From NCBI RefSeq assembly GCF_014654365.1, contig NZ_BNAY01000007.1, forward strand, positions 468,559 to 532,558: a stretch of 64,000 bases of DNA, written 5' to 3'. Shown here piece by piece: positions 26,149 through 34,654 of this stretch (its first letter is position 1; every line of letters begins with the position of its first letter). A model generated the notes under the pieces. It did not search any database, was not told where the DNA came from, and saw only the letters and a list, made by a program, of their open reading frames with translations. The DNA comes from Amycolatopsis oliviviridis (lineage in GTDB: Bacteria > Actinomycetota > Actinomycetes > Mycobacteriales > Pseudonocardiaceae). A program made the position numbers and the translations under genes.

Positions 26149-26649
26149 GTGTCCCTTGTCTCCGAGGCCGATCTGCGCTCTCTTCTCGGTGAGCCGTTGT
26201 ACACCGAGGTGGTCGACTATTTCACCGGGAAGACGGGTGAGCCTGCCGAGTACGTGTCGCGCCAAACGCTGGAGTGCCTGCGCTACCTCTACCTGGTCTC
26301 CGCGCACCACGACGAACTCGCCGGTCTGTTCCTGCCGGTGGAGCAGGAGATCGACGAGATCTGGCACTACCTGATACTGCAGACCAGCGAGTACCGGGAC
26401 TTGTGTGAGCGGCTTCCCGGCCGGTTCTTCATCGAGCACCGCAGCATCAGTTACGGCGAGTACCAGGAGGAACCGCCCCGCGAGCAGGCCGCGGCTGAAG
26501 CCTTGCGCTGGATTCCGCTGTACATCGGGGAATTCGGTCCGTTCGACGAGGGTGCTTTGCCGCACTGGACGATGGTGCGGTTCCTCGTCGAGGAACTGGG
26601 CATGTCTCTCGAGCAGATCGCCGAACTCGACGCGGCGGCCGTCAGCTGA
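26149..26649 (+). CDS. Hypothetical protein with DEIWHxxIL motif
   Basis: A 166-residue protein starting at GTG 26149 with TAGGAGA upstream, seven bases after the PaaK-like gene. The segment VEQEIDEIWHYLILQTSEY (64-82) and a following GRFFIEH recall the repeat of the glycine-rich-domain (GRDP-like) proteins, vDxxWHxxIlxTxxY...H, whose function is unknown in bacteria. The conserved His and acidic residues could be catalytic or metal-binding; this is inference. The gene ends eight bases into the convergent MFS gene. Confidence 0.6.
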   Translation: MSLVSEADLRSLLGEPLYTEVVDYFTGKTGEPAEYVSRQTLECLRYLYLVSAHHDELAGLFLPVEQEIDEIWHYLILQTSEYRDLCERLPGRFFIEHRSISYGEYQEEPPREQAAAEALRWIPLYIGEFGPFDEGALPHWTMVRFLVEELGMSLEQIAELDAAAVS

Positions 26650-28054
26650 CGGCCTTTTCCCGGAAGACGCCGGCGACGACGACACAGGTGAGCAGCTGAA
26701 CCCCCAGTACGAAACCGAAGGCGGTCGCGTGGCCGTGACTCAGTGCCACCGAGAACACGGTGCCGAGCACGGCCACACCGACGGCCATCGACCCCTGCTG
26801 TGTGGTCACCAGCACTCCACCACCGACTCCCGCGTAGGCGGGGGGCACCGCGCCGAGTACCGAAATGTTCGCGGCGCCCACCACCAGCGCCTGCCCGAGC
26901 CCGATCAGCACCAGACCCGGTAGCGCGGTCCACCCGGCGTTGCCCAGCCAGCCCAGCGACACCGCCGCGAGCAGCCAGCCCACGCCGAGTCCCTGTACCA
27001 GCGCGCCGCCGGGAACGACCCTGCCGGTGAACCTGGCGCGCAGCGCCGGAACGACGAAGGAACCGATCAGGAAAGCCAGCGACATCGGGACCACGGCGAG
27101 CCCGGCGGACAGCGGGGAGAGGCCGTAGCCGTGCTGCAACGTCAAAGGCAGGGCGAACAGGAAACCGCCCCATGCCGCGAGAAACGGTCCGAGCATCAGC
27201 AGCCCGCCACGCACCCGCGGTTCGGCGAGCACGGTGGGCGGCAGCAGTGGCACCTTGCCGGACCCGGACACCCGCTTCTCCGTGCGCCACAACGCGATGG
27301 CAGCGACCGGTGCCAGCAACAGCGGCACGATCGACCACCAAGGCCAGCCGAGCAACGGGCCGCGGTTGACCGGTATGAGGATCAGCAGCACTGTCGCGCC
27401 GAGTAGCGCCGTGCCCCGCAGATCGACGCCGACCGGGTGGTCGGACCTGGATTCGGGGATCAGGATCACCGCCAGCACCGCGGCGGCCAGCCCGAGCGGC
27501 AGGTTGACCAGGAACAGCAGACGCCACGACGTACCCCACAGATCCAGCTGCAAGAGGACGCCGCCCAAGAGCAGTCCCAGGACCGCGGCCAGTCCGCTGA
27601 CCGCGGCATAGAGGCTCATCGCCCGGGCACGGCGGTCAGCCGTGACAGTGGCCTGGATGGTGCCGAGGACCTGGGGCGGGATCAGCGCCGCCGTGGCGCC
27701 CTGCGCGATCCGGGCGGCGACCAGCCAGCCCGCGGACGGAGCGAGCGCGCACAGGAGCGACGTCAGCACGAATCCCAGCAGCCCGAACACCAGCACTCGG
27801 CGCCGCCCGAACGCGTCACCGAGCCGTCCGCCGAGCACCAGCAACAAAGTGAACGCGATGCCGTAACCCGCGACGACCAGTTCGAGATCGGCGTTGCCCG
27901 CGCCCAGATCCCCGGCGATCGTCGGCAATGCGACGTTGACGATGAAGGAGTCCATCATCGGCAGCAGCGTGGCCAGCAGCACGATGCCGAGTCCGAGGGC
28001 CGACAGCGACGGATGCCCGGCGCGTACGGACGTTGCGGTCTTGTGATGGCTCAT
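26642..28054 (-). CDS. MFS multidrug-type exporter, DHA2 family
   Basis: A 470-residue transporter with about 14 membrane helices. Typical motifs are LLPMMDSFIVNVALPTIA in helix 1, GRLGDAFGRRR (motif A) and the antiporter region GLAAVLGLLLGG. Members export drugs or natural products with proton exchange. The gene follows the monooxygenase gene with a four-base overlap and converges on the PaaK-like operon, so it is a good candidate to export that cluster's product. Confidence 0.88.
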   Translation of the reverse strand: MSHHKTATSVRAGHPSLSALGLGIVLLATLLPMMDSFIVNVALPTIAGDLGAGNADLELVVAGYGIAFTLLLVLGGRLGDAFGRRRVLVFGLLGFVLTSLLCALAPSAGWLVAARIAQGATAALIPPQVLGTIQATVTADRRARAMSLYAAVSGLAAVLGLLLGGVLLQLDLWGTSWRLLFLVNLPLGLAAAVLAVILIPESRSDHPVGVDLRGTALLGATVLLILIPVNRGPLLGWPWWSIVPLLLAPVAAIALWRTEKRVSGSGKVPLLPPTVLAEPRVRGGLLMLGPFLAAWGGFLFALPLTLQHGYGLSPLSAGLAVVPMSLAFLIGSFVVPALRARFTGRVVPGGALVQGLGVGWLLAAVSLGWLGNAGWTALPGLVLIGLGQALVVGAANISVLGAVPPAYAGVGGGVLVTTQQGSMAVGVAVLGTVFSVALSHGHATAFGFVLGVQLLTCVVVAGVFREKAVS

Positions 28055-29685
28055 CGCGTCCCCGGTCCCGGCAAGGTTTCGCGGGACAGAGTGAACCCGC
28101 GATACCCTTCCGAGGCCACGGAATCGCAGATACGGCGGTACACGTCAAGCCCGCCTGCGTAGGGCATGAACACCCGTGCCTTGCCGTCGATGTTGGCCCC
28201 GAGGTAGTAGGAGTCGGCGTGGTGGTAGAGCGTCCGGTTCGCGGCCGCGGCCACTTGGGCGGCCCAGTCCTCTTGGGCCGCCGGCTCGGCCTCCGCGACC
28301 AGCCGGTCCGTCGAGCGCAGTGTCAGCAGCAGATCCCTGATCCAGCCGACATGGTGTTCGATCGCCCGGAGCACGTTCGACAGCACCGTCGTGCTTCCGG
28401 GACCGGTGATGGTGAACAGGTTCGGGAATCCGGCCATGGCCAGCCCGAGATAGGTCTTCGGGCCCTTTTCCCACTGCTCGGCGAGCGAGACGCCGTCGCG
28501 TCCGGTGATGTTCATCCGGGTCAGGGCACCGGTGAAGGCGTCGAACCCGGTGGCGAAAACCAGGACGTCGAGGGGGAAGGTGTCACCGGTGGTGCGGACA
28601 CCGTCGGCGGTGATCTCCTCGATCGGCTCCGTGCGAAGGTCCACCAGGCGCACGTGATCCTGGTTGAACGCGGCGAAATAGCCATCGCTGACGCAAAGTC
28701 GTTTCGTGCCGATCGGGTACCCCTTCGGCACGAGCCGTTCCGCGGTCTCGGGATCGGTCACCGTCGCGCGGATCTTGTCCCGGACGAAATCGGCCAGCAG
28801 CGCGTTCGCCCGGAGGTCCCGCCCGGTGTCGGTGAAGGCGGCCACGATGGACGTGCCGCCGAGCGCCCAGCGGTCTTCGAGCACGGCCAGCCGATCATCA
28901 TGCCCGGTGTTCAGGATCGGCTGTCCGGTGCCCGGAACCACGTGTCCGAACCGGGTCGTACTCGCGAGGGTCACCCGTTCGTCGTACTTCGCGGGTTCGG
29001 CGGCCCGTTCGGCTTCGGTCAGCGGGCGGTTTCCGGCGGGCACGCTGAAGTTCGGTGTCCGCTGGAAGACCACGACCTCGGCGGCTTTCCCGGCGATCTC
29101 CGGGATCACCTGGATCCCGGACGAGCCGGTGCCGATGACCCCGACGCGTTTGCCCGCGAGATCGACCGGTTCGCGCGGCCAGCGAGCGGTGTGGAACCGT
29201 TCACCACGAAACCTCGACAGCCCTGGGATTTCCGGTGTCTGCGGCGCGGACATACAGCCGACCGCGGTGACCAGGAACCGGGACCGCACTTCGTCACCGT
29301 GTTCCGTGCGCACCGACCAGACGCTCGACGACGTGTCGAAGTCCGCGGCGACGATCCTGGTGTCGAACGTGATCAGTGGCAGCAGCCCGGCGCGGTCCGC
29401 GAAGTGTTCGGCGTAGCGCAAGATCTCCGGCTGGGTGGCGAACCGCTCGCTCCAGACCCAGTCGTGGTGCAGTGTCCGGTCGTGGAGGAAGCAGTAGTCG
29501 ACGCTCTCGATGTCACAGCGCGCACCGGGATACCTGTTCCAGAACCAGGTCCCGCCCACGCCGCTACCGGTTTCGTAAGCACGACAACGGAATCCTGCCT
29601 TTTTCAGTTCGGAGAGCATGTGCAGCCCGGCGAATCCGGCTCCGATCACAAGGACGTCGTAGTCGATCCACCCGCGGTCACCCAA
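28051..29685 (-). CDS. Flavin monooxygenase, Baeyer-Villiger type
   Basis: A 544-residue FAD/NADPH enzyme with two Rossmann motifs (GAGFAG at 15-20, GTGSSG at 185-190) and the Baeyer-Villiger fingerprint FRGERFHTARWP at 159-170. It inserts oxygen next to a ketone or oxidises a heteroatom. AGGAGG precedes the start. It forms an operon with the exporter gene. Substrate unknown; it may tailor or degrade the product of the facing cluster, or be independent. Confidence 0.88.
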   Translation of the reverse strand: MGDRGWIDYDVLVIGAGFAGLHMLSELKKAGFRCRAYETGSGVGGTWFWNRYPGARCDIESVDYCFLHDRTLHHDWVWSERFATQPEILRYAEHFADRAGLLPLITFDTRIVAADFDTSSSVWSVRTEHGDEVRSRFLVTAVGCMSAPQTPEIPGLSRFRGERFHTARWPREPVDLAGKRVGVIGTGSSGIQVIPEIAGKAAEVVVFQRTPNFSVPAGNRPLTEAERAAEPAKYDERVTLASTTRFGHVVPGTGQPILNTGHDDRLAVLEDRWALGGTSIVAAFTDTGRDLRANALLADFVRDKIRATVTDPETAERLVPKGYPIGTKRLCVSDGYFAAFNQDHVRLVDLRTEPIEEITADGVRTTGDTFPLDVLVFATGFDAFTGALTRMNITGRDGVSLAEQWEKGPKTYLGLAMAGFPNLFTITGPGSTTVLSNVLRAIEHHVGWIRDLLLTLRSTDRLVAEAEPAAQEDWAAQVAAAANRTLYHHADSYYLGANIDGKARVFMPYAGGLDVYRRICDSVASEGYRGFTLSRETLPGPGTR

Positions 29686-29943
29686 AAGGTCCTCCTCCAG
29701 GCGCCATCGAAGCGCCGTGCCCGATCCGTCTGATCAACAGTACCCGTGAAAAGGATCATTTGGACAGATCGGTCACCCGACCGCCTCGCTGTGCACTGCT
29801 TGCCCACCGAGCTCGCCGTCGTGAGACTGGTGACGATGTCCATAACGTCGGTGACTCTCTGTGCGCTACGCTGACCTCGCGGCCACTTGTCCGGGGCCGT
29901 AGGTCATCGCGGGTGCTGATCCACATCAGGGGAGGGAAGTCCG

Positions 29944-30540
29944 GTGATCACGGTCTTGATCTGTGATGACCGGCGGCGGGTTCGCGAAGACCTCACCCGC
30001 GCGATCGCCGCCGCTCGCGGTGTCAAGCACCTCGACTGCGTCGCCCGTACCGACGAACTCCTGACCCGGTACGCCCGCGTGCGTGCCGATCTGGTCCTGA
30101 TCGGCACCGGGCGGGCCGCACCGAGCGGAATCGAATCGGCCCGGCGGCTTGTCGCGGCCGACCCCGGCGCCAATGTCGTCGTGTTCGGAGAACCGGACGA
30201 CGTACGGGTCATCGCGACCGCCATCGCCGACGGTGTCCGCGGCTACCTGCGTTGGGACGCCTCGCGGCCCGAAGTCCTCGCCGCGCTCGCCATCACACTG
30301 GCGAACGTGTCGATCCCCGCCCCGCGGGTACACTCGCCGTCCAATGTGGAACTGACCGAACGTGAACTGCAGGTGCTTCACGGAATGGTCGAAGGCAAAA
30401 GCAATGGGGAGATGGGCCGTGAGCTGTCCCTGGCCGAAAACACCATCAAAACCCACGCCCGCAGCCTGTTCGGCAAGCTCGGAGCGCGCGACCGCGCACA
30501 CGCGGTCGCGCAGGGATTTCGCCGTGGCTTCATGACCTGA
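29944..30540 (+). CDS. BldM/WhiI-type atypical response regulator (LuxR HTH)
   Basis: A 198-residue protein with a receiver domain (1-120) and a LuxR-type HTH (about 135-190: LTERELQVLHGMVEGKSNGEMGRELSLAENTIKTHARSLF). The overall pattern, including GARDRAHAVAQGFRRG at the end, matches BldM/WhiI developmental regulators. Asp8 and Asp9 are kept, but the phosphate-accepting aspartate is glycine (DLVLIG, G54), so it is not activated by phosphorylation; WhiI-like proteins act by partnering BldM. The start is GTG at 29944 with GGAGGG upstream. Confidence 0.8.
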   Translation: MITVLICDDRRRVREDLTRAIAAARGVKHLDCVARTDELLTRYARVRADLVLIGTGRAAPSGIESARRLVAADPGANVVVFGEPDDVRVIATAIADGVRGYLRWDASRPEVLAALAITLANVSIPAPRVHSPSNVELTERELQVLHGMVEGKSNGEMGRELSLAENTIKTHARSLFGKLGARDRAHAVAQGFRRGFMT

Positions 30541-30589
30541 CGCCGAAGAGTGTGTCCCGGGCGCCGAACGTGATCAAGGCCTACGTGGC

Positions 30590-30690
30590 CGCCGTCATCG
30601 GACGGAGAGGGCTGGTCCTGCTCGGCAAGGTAGTACCGCCACATGCCTCCTTCTGCGTTCATCTCAATGGCGGGCTCCGGACTGGTGCGG
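30590..30690 (-). pseudogene. Probable second relic of a DUF2637 C-terminal tail
   Basis: On the minus strand this reads AIEMNAEGGMWRYYLAEQ, close to TVEPTAEERMWAHFLAEQ of the DUF2637 relic at 23.8 kb. The 19 bases ggccgccgtcatcggacgg occur in both places. The two copies differ by a deletion of roughly 145 bases. Only a scrap is left. The rest of 30691-30896 and 30944-31052 shows no convincing gene. Confidence 0.4.
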
Positions 30691-30896
30691 CGAGTCGACG
30701 GCAGAGGCGCGTGCACGCACGGTGCCGTGAGCTTGTTCCGTGGGACGGAACAAGCCATGGCTGGAGCGACCGTTGCGAGTTAGCCTCGCGTTGGAGGCGA
30801 TTGGTGAGGCACACGGGAGACGCTGGATGGGTTCACCCGATGCGGGCCGCACGCCTGACCCTCCGCCGTAATACGCGTCTATCGCGGAGAAGTATG

Positions 30897-30943
30897 GCCA
30901 GCTCACTGGGCCGCCCCGGACCTCGGCGGCCCGCTGAGCTGGC
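30897..30943. terminator. Long hairpin, probable terminator
   Basis: GCCAGCTCA and TGAGCTGGC pair as outer arms, GGGCCGCC and GGCGGCCC as inner arms, around a nine-base loop. It lies in the gene-free stretch between the BldM-type and SpoIIE-type genes. Confidence 0.5.
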
Positions 30944-31052
30944 TTCGCTGTGTTCGGCTGAGGTACAGCGGAAATCCGGTGTCGGCAGGGCTACCCTGGT
31001 AGGCGGTCGGTGATGTGACCTCGAGGCGCGGCATTGCGATAGGAGCGGCATC

Positions 31053-32666
31053 GTGGAAGCCGATCGTGCGGCGCGGCACTTGGACAGCGGGATAGCGCCG
31101 GGCTGGTGGGGTGCTCCGTGCCCTGCGGTGGTGGTGTCAGGGCGGGCGGTCGTGGCTGTCAACGCTGCGGCTTTGCGGATCGGGATGGTCGCAGGGGAAC
31201 AACTCGACAGGACGCCGTTGCATCGGCTGTCGGAGACTTCTGATCCGGGGGAACCCATCGCCACGCTGATCGGAGAACGCAGTTTCGAAGCCCATGAAGT
31301 TCCCCACGGCGACGGGACCGTAACGTGGTGGCTGGTCGAGGACACCAGGCTGCGGCACGCGCATGCGCGGCTGCGAACGGAACTGGACCGCGTGCAGCTT
31401 CTGAGCGAGATGTGTGCCTCGCTGCCGGCGGCCGCGGATCCCGATGAGTGCATCCGGGTGACAGCGCAGCTTGCTGCGGACCATCTAGCCGATGCCGCAT
31501 GGGTCATCACCCCTGGCGGTCTCGAAGAGTTCCCGGTGACGATGTGCGTGCGTGGCGATGCGCCGGTACACAGCAGGGTCGCGGTCTGCGCGGACGAGCT
31601 CGAAGGGCTCGGCGAGGTCCTGACCGGATTACCACCCGTGCCCTCATCGTGGATCGATCCGGCGTCGGCGCCTGCCTGGCTGATTCCCGAGGACTTCGGG
31701 GAGATCGGCTCGATCATGGTCACCGCGTTACCCGGCCCTGGAGTGCCGGTGGGCGCCCTGGTGCTGCTGCGCCGATGCGACCGGCACAGCTTCACCGAGC
31801 AGGATGAGGCGTTCGCCCGGCAATTCGCTGCGCGTGCGGGTGCCGTGATCTCGACGGCGCGAGCGTTGTCCGCTCAGGCGTCGGTCACCGAGATGCTCAT
31901 GCGGGATCTGCGCCCGCCCGAGCCGGCACCCTTCAACGGGGTGGAGTTCGCGGGGCGCTACCGCCCGGCATCCGAGTCCGACTTCGTCGGTGGCGGCTTC
32001 TTCGACGTGTACTCGGTGGATGCCACGGACCCGTACGATGCGTCCGAATGGCTGGCGGTACTGGGGACAGTCGGTGAGAGGGAAATGGCAGCGGCGGTCC
32101 TGACCGGGAAAGCCCGGAGCGTTCTGAGCGCATTGGCGCCGGTCACCCGAGATCACCAGCTGATGCTTCGACTGCTGCACAACGCAGTGGCGGGTCCCCA
32201 TCAAGTCCGGTTCCCCTCGCTCGCTCTGGCATCAGTAACTCGAACGGGCGCTCGCCTGCACCTGCGGCTGACCTGCGGCGGGCACCTTTCGCCGCTGGTC
32301 GTGCGCAGCGACGGCGCGGTGGAGGAGGTGTCGACCTCCACCGTGCAGAGCGAAGCGATGCCGCAGATCGTGTCGTCGACCGCTGCGGTGGCGCTGCGCC
32401 TGGGGGATATGTGCCTGCTGTATACGGCCGGGATCACCGAGGCGGTCGGCGGTCCTCAAGGCGATCAGCACTTCGGCGACGACCGGTTGAGGGCCGCGCT
32501 GGCGGCGATGGCGAACACGACCGCTTCCGCTGTGGCGGAGCACATTCACATGCGAGCCGCGGAGTGGAGCGAACACGGCCACCATGACGACATCGCCCTG
32601 CTGGCGATCGCCGCATCGGAGGGAAGGCATCTCGCCGCCGTTGACGGGAGGGCCAGGAGACGGTAG
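31053..32666 (+). CDS. PAS-GAF-SpoIIE (PP2C) protein with degenerate catalytic site
   Basis: A 537-residue cytoplasmic protein: PAS-like region (about 20-95), GAF-like domain (110-270), helical linker and a SpoIIE/RsbU-type PP2C domain (295-522). Active members use four metal-binding aspartates. Here VGGD is VGGG (312-315), DVxGHG is GTVGER (338-343) and YTDG is YTAG (457-460); only HDDIALL (511-517) is normal. It is therefore probably a pseudophosphatase acting as a sensor or scaffold in sigma-factor partner switching. The GTG start has AGGAG seven bases upstream. A TTA codon occurs at 31728. Confidence 0.8.
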   Translation: MEADRAARHLDSGIAPGWWGAPCPAVVVSGRAVVAVNAAALRIGMVAGEQLDRTPLHRLSETSDPGEPIATLIGERSFEAHEVPHGDGTVTWWLVEDTRLRHAHARLRTELDRVQLLSEMCASLPAAADPDECIRVTAQLAADHLADAAWVITPGGLEEFPVTMCVRGDAPVHSRVAVCADELEGLGEVLTGLPPVPSSWIDPASAPAWLIPEDFGEIGSIMVTALPGPGVPVGALVLLRRCDRHSFTEQDEAFARQFAARAGAVISTARALSAQASVTEMLMRDLRPPEPAPFNGVEFAGRYRPASESDFVGGGFFDVYSVDATDPYDASEWLAVLGTVGEREMAAAVLTGKARSVLSALAPVTRDHQLMLRLLHNAVAGPHQVRFPSLALASVTRTGARLHLRLTCGGHLSPLVVRSDGAVEEVSTSTVQSEAMPQIVSSTAAVALRLGDMCLLYTAGITEAVGGPQGDQHFGDDRLRAALAAMANTTASAVAEHIHMRAAEWSEHGHHDDIALLAIAASEGRHLAAVDGRARRR

Positions 32667-32722
32667 TCCATGGCACTACGGTCCAGTTCTGTCGCTGGGT
32701 TCCGGGCTGCTGCGAGTACGTG

Positions 32723-33517
32723 TCAGCGAAGGTGACCCAGTAGCAACCCGTGAGCGTGGAGGCTTGCTGTGCGCAGCACGGTCTTCGCCACCGCTGGCTC
32801 GAACCGGTCCCGCCGGCAACCGATACTCAGGGCCGCGATCGGCTGCTTCGACGCTCCGAACAACGGGACTGCCATAGCCTGGATGCCGAGGTTCTCGCCT
32901 CGCAGGTCCATCGATGACCCGGTCTTCCGAATCTGAATCATCTCAGTGGCAAGGTTTGCCGGCGGCTTCGCATGCTCCGGACGTCCGCTTCCGGGTACGT
33001 GCGGGGCGCACCGCGCGGATACGAGATCGGGGTCGTACGCCAGCAGGGCTTTACCTGCCGCGCTGGTACACAAGTCTGTCTTGCCTTCGATGAGGTGGAT
33101 CAGCTTGGTCCACTCCTGGCTGTACATCAGGTCGACCCACTCGATCGTGCAGTCCACCGCGATCGCCAGTCCGGCCAGGTATTGGGTTCTGGTGTGCACG
33201 GTGATCAGCAGCGGACGGAACACGCGGCGCAACGCGATGGCCTGTCCATGGTCGCCAGGCCCCGCCAGCGCCTGCACGGTTTTGCCGAGCTGGTATCCAC
33301 CGCTGGTCTTGTGTACTGCTGCCAGAACAAGCAGCTCAGCGAGTAGCCGGTGCACGGTGCTCTTCGGCAGACCGGTCTTGCGCGCGATGTCGGACAAGGT
33401 GCTCGGACTGTCGGCCTCGCGTATCGCCTGGAGGATCGCGAACGAGCGTCCCAGCGGACTGTCGCGCTCCGGAGTCGGCCGGTCCTCCGAACGTGTCAAA
33501 ACTACGGCTCTGACCAT
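32723..33517 (-). CDS. IclR-family transcriptional regulator
   Basis: A 264-residue regulator. The N-terminal winged HTH (LSDIARKTGLPKSTVHRLLAEL, about 42-63) and the C-terminal ligand-binding domain (TSAAGKALLAY, GIQAMAVPLFG) are typical. Such regulators respond to small carboxylic or aromatic acids. No catabolic gene lies next to it; upstream is a 560-base gene-free stretch, so its target is not evident. Confidence 0.85.
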   Translation of the reverse strand: MVRAVVLTRSEDRPTPERDSPLGRSFAILQAIREADSPSTLSDIARKTGLPKSTVHRLLAELLVLAAVHKTSGGYQLGKTVQALAGPGDHGQAIALRRVFRPLLITVHTRTQYLAGLAIAVDCTIEWVDLMYSQEWTKLIHLIEGKTDLCTSAAGKALLAYDPDLVSARCAPHVPGSGRPEHAKPPANLATEMIQIRKTGSSMDLRGENLGIQAMAVPLFGASKQPIAALSIGCRRDRFEPAVAKTVLRTASLHAHGLLLGHLR

Positions 33518-34074
33518 CAGGATCGCCTATTCCCCGTCACTTCAAACCCTGCCGAGTATCTGAATCCTGCGGCAGTGAAGCGGGATCCGCGTGATGCACG
33601 TCAACGTCGCACGGCTTGGAACGTTCACTGCCCATGAATGCTACACGGCGGCGGTCGTTGAACGCCAGGGGAGAACTGATTCACCGGATATGGTCATCGT
33701 CTTGCTCCGGATGGCCGAATATCAATTTCGGCAGGGTTCCTGCGATCGGTAGCCGAAGTTCGCGCCTAATGTCAAACGTAAACCGGCGGAGCGGCGGCCG
33801 TAAGATCGCGCAGAGAGGAATTTGCAAAATTTGAGAGAAGGCGGAGGTTGATTTTCGAAATCCGTCACCTCCGTGGCTTTGTTCTCCACGTTAGAGCAGC
33901 CATTCGCGTTGATCGACCGTCGACTACGCAGATCCGCGTACCCTGAGGTCGGTACCGCGTTCCGAAAGGAATTGTCGCGGCCTCGGCTCCGGCATTTCGT
34001 GAAGTACTCGGACCTCGTCGATCCCTCTCGTGAATCGGCCGCGACGGTGATGAGCCGCCTCGGCGCCGACGATC
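33518..34074. other. Gene-free stretch
   Basis: This 557-base stretch holds no convincing gene on either strand. It is more AT-rich than its surroundings (about 33700-33880). It probably contains the IclR promoter and debris of a lost gene. Confidence 0.4.
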
Positions 34075-34110
34075 TTGACAGAGGTATGGATAACCGTTAT
34101 CTATACCTCT
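34075..34110 (+). promoter_or_regulatory. Promoter and overlapping palindromic operator of the PadR-ABC operon
   Basis: TTGACA (34075-34080), 17 bases, TATCTA (34098-34103) make a near-consensus housekeeping promoter. A palindrome covers the spacer and the -10: AGAGGTATGGATAAC (34080-34094) and GTTATCTATACCTCT (34096-34110), with one mismatched pair. The site is ideally placed for repression by the PadR protein encoded 20 bases downstream. Confidence 0.75.
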
Positions 34111-34129
34111 CAGGTGGAGGTGCGATCGG

Positions 34130-34654
34130 ATGCAGGACGTGGTGCTGGCGCTGCTGGCGAAGGAGCCCGCGCATGGGTACGAGCTGCGGGCCAGGGTGCG
34201 TGACGCGCTCGGTCCGCTCGGAGACGCCATGAACGCCGGGCAGATCTACGTGACCCTGACCAGGTTGACGAAGGCCGGGATGGTGACCTCGGAACGTGCC
34301 GAGGGCTTGCCGGACCGGCCGGACCGGCGCGTCTACGCGCTCACTCCCCGCGGCCAGGACAGGGTCACGTCGTGGTTGTCGGAGGTGAGCTGGCCGAAGC
34401 CCGATCTCACGGAGTTCCACCTCAAGCTGGTGTCCGCCGCCACCGCGCGCCTCGCCGATCCCGTGGCGCTCGTCGACGCCCAGCGGCGTGAGGTACTGCG
34501 CAGGCTGCGGGACGCGCAGCGGGCAGCCTTGGACAGATCGGTGGACCCGGTCGCCGCGCTGCTGCTGGAAGGTGTCGTGCTCCGGTTGCGAGCCGACCTG
34601 GAATGGCTGGAGGCGTGCGAACGTACCTGGCAAGGGCGAAGGACGGGCGCATGA
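34130..34654 (+). CDS. PadR-family transcriptional regulator
   Basis: A 174-residue PadR regulator: winged HTH in residues 1-80 (VVLALLAKEPAHGYELRARV, GQIYVTLTRLTKAGMV) and a C-terminal helical dimer domain. It begins an operon with an ABC exporter, overlapping the ATPase gene by four bases. By analogy with LmrR-type regulators it should repress its own operon through the palindrome at 34080-34110 and be released by an exported compound. Confidence 0.88.
   Translation: MQDVVLALLAKEPAHGYELRARVRDALGPLGDAMNAGQIYVTLTRLTKAGMVTSERAEGLPDRPDRRVYALTPRGQDRVTSWLSEVSWPKPDLTEFHLKLVSAATARLADPVALVDAQRREVLRRLRDAQRAALDRSVDPVAALLLEGVVLRLRADLEWLEACERTWQGRRTGA

Noticed and set aside
33846..34130. A plus-strand frame of about 90 codons before the PadR operator
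   Set aside because: No ribosome-binding site, no domain, and it reads through the operator and promoter.
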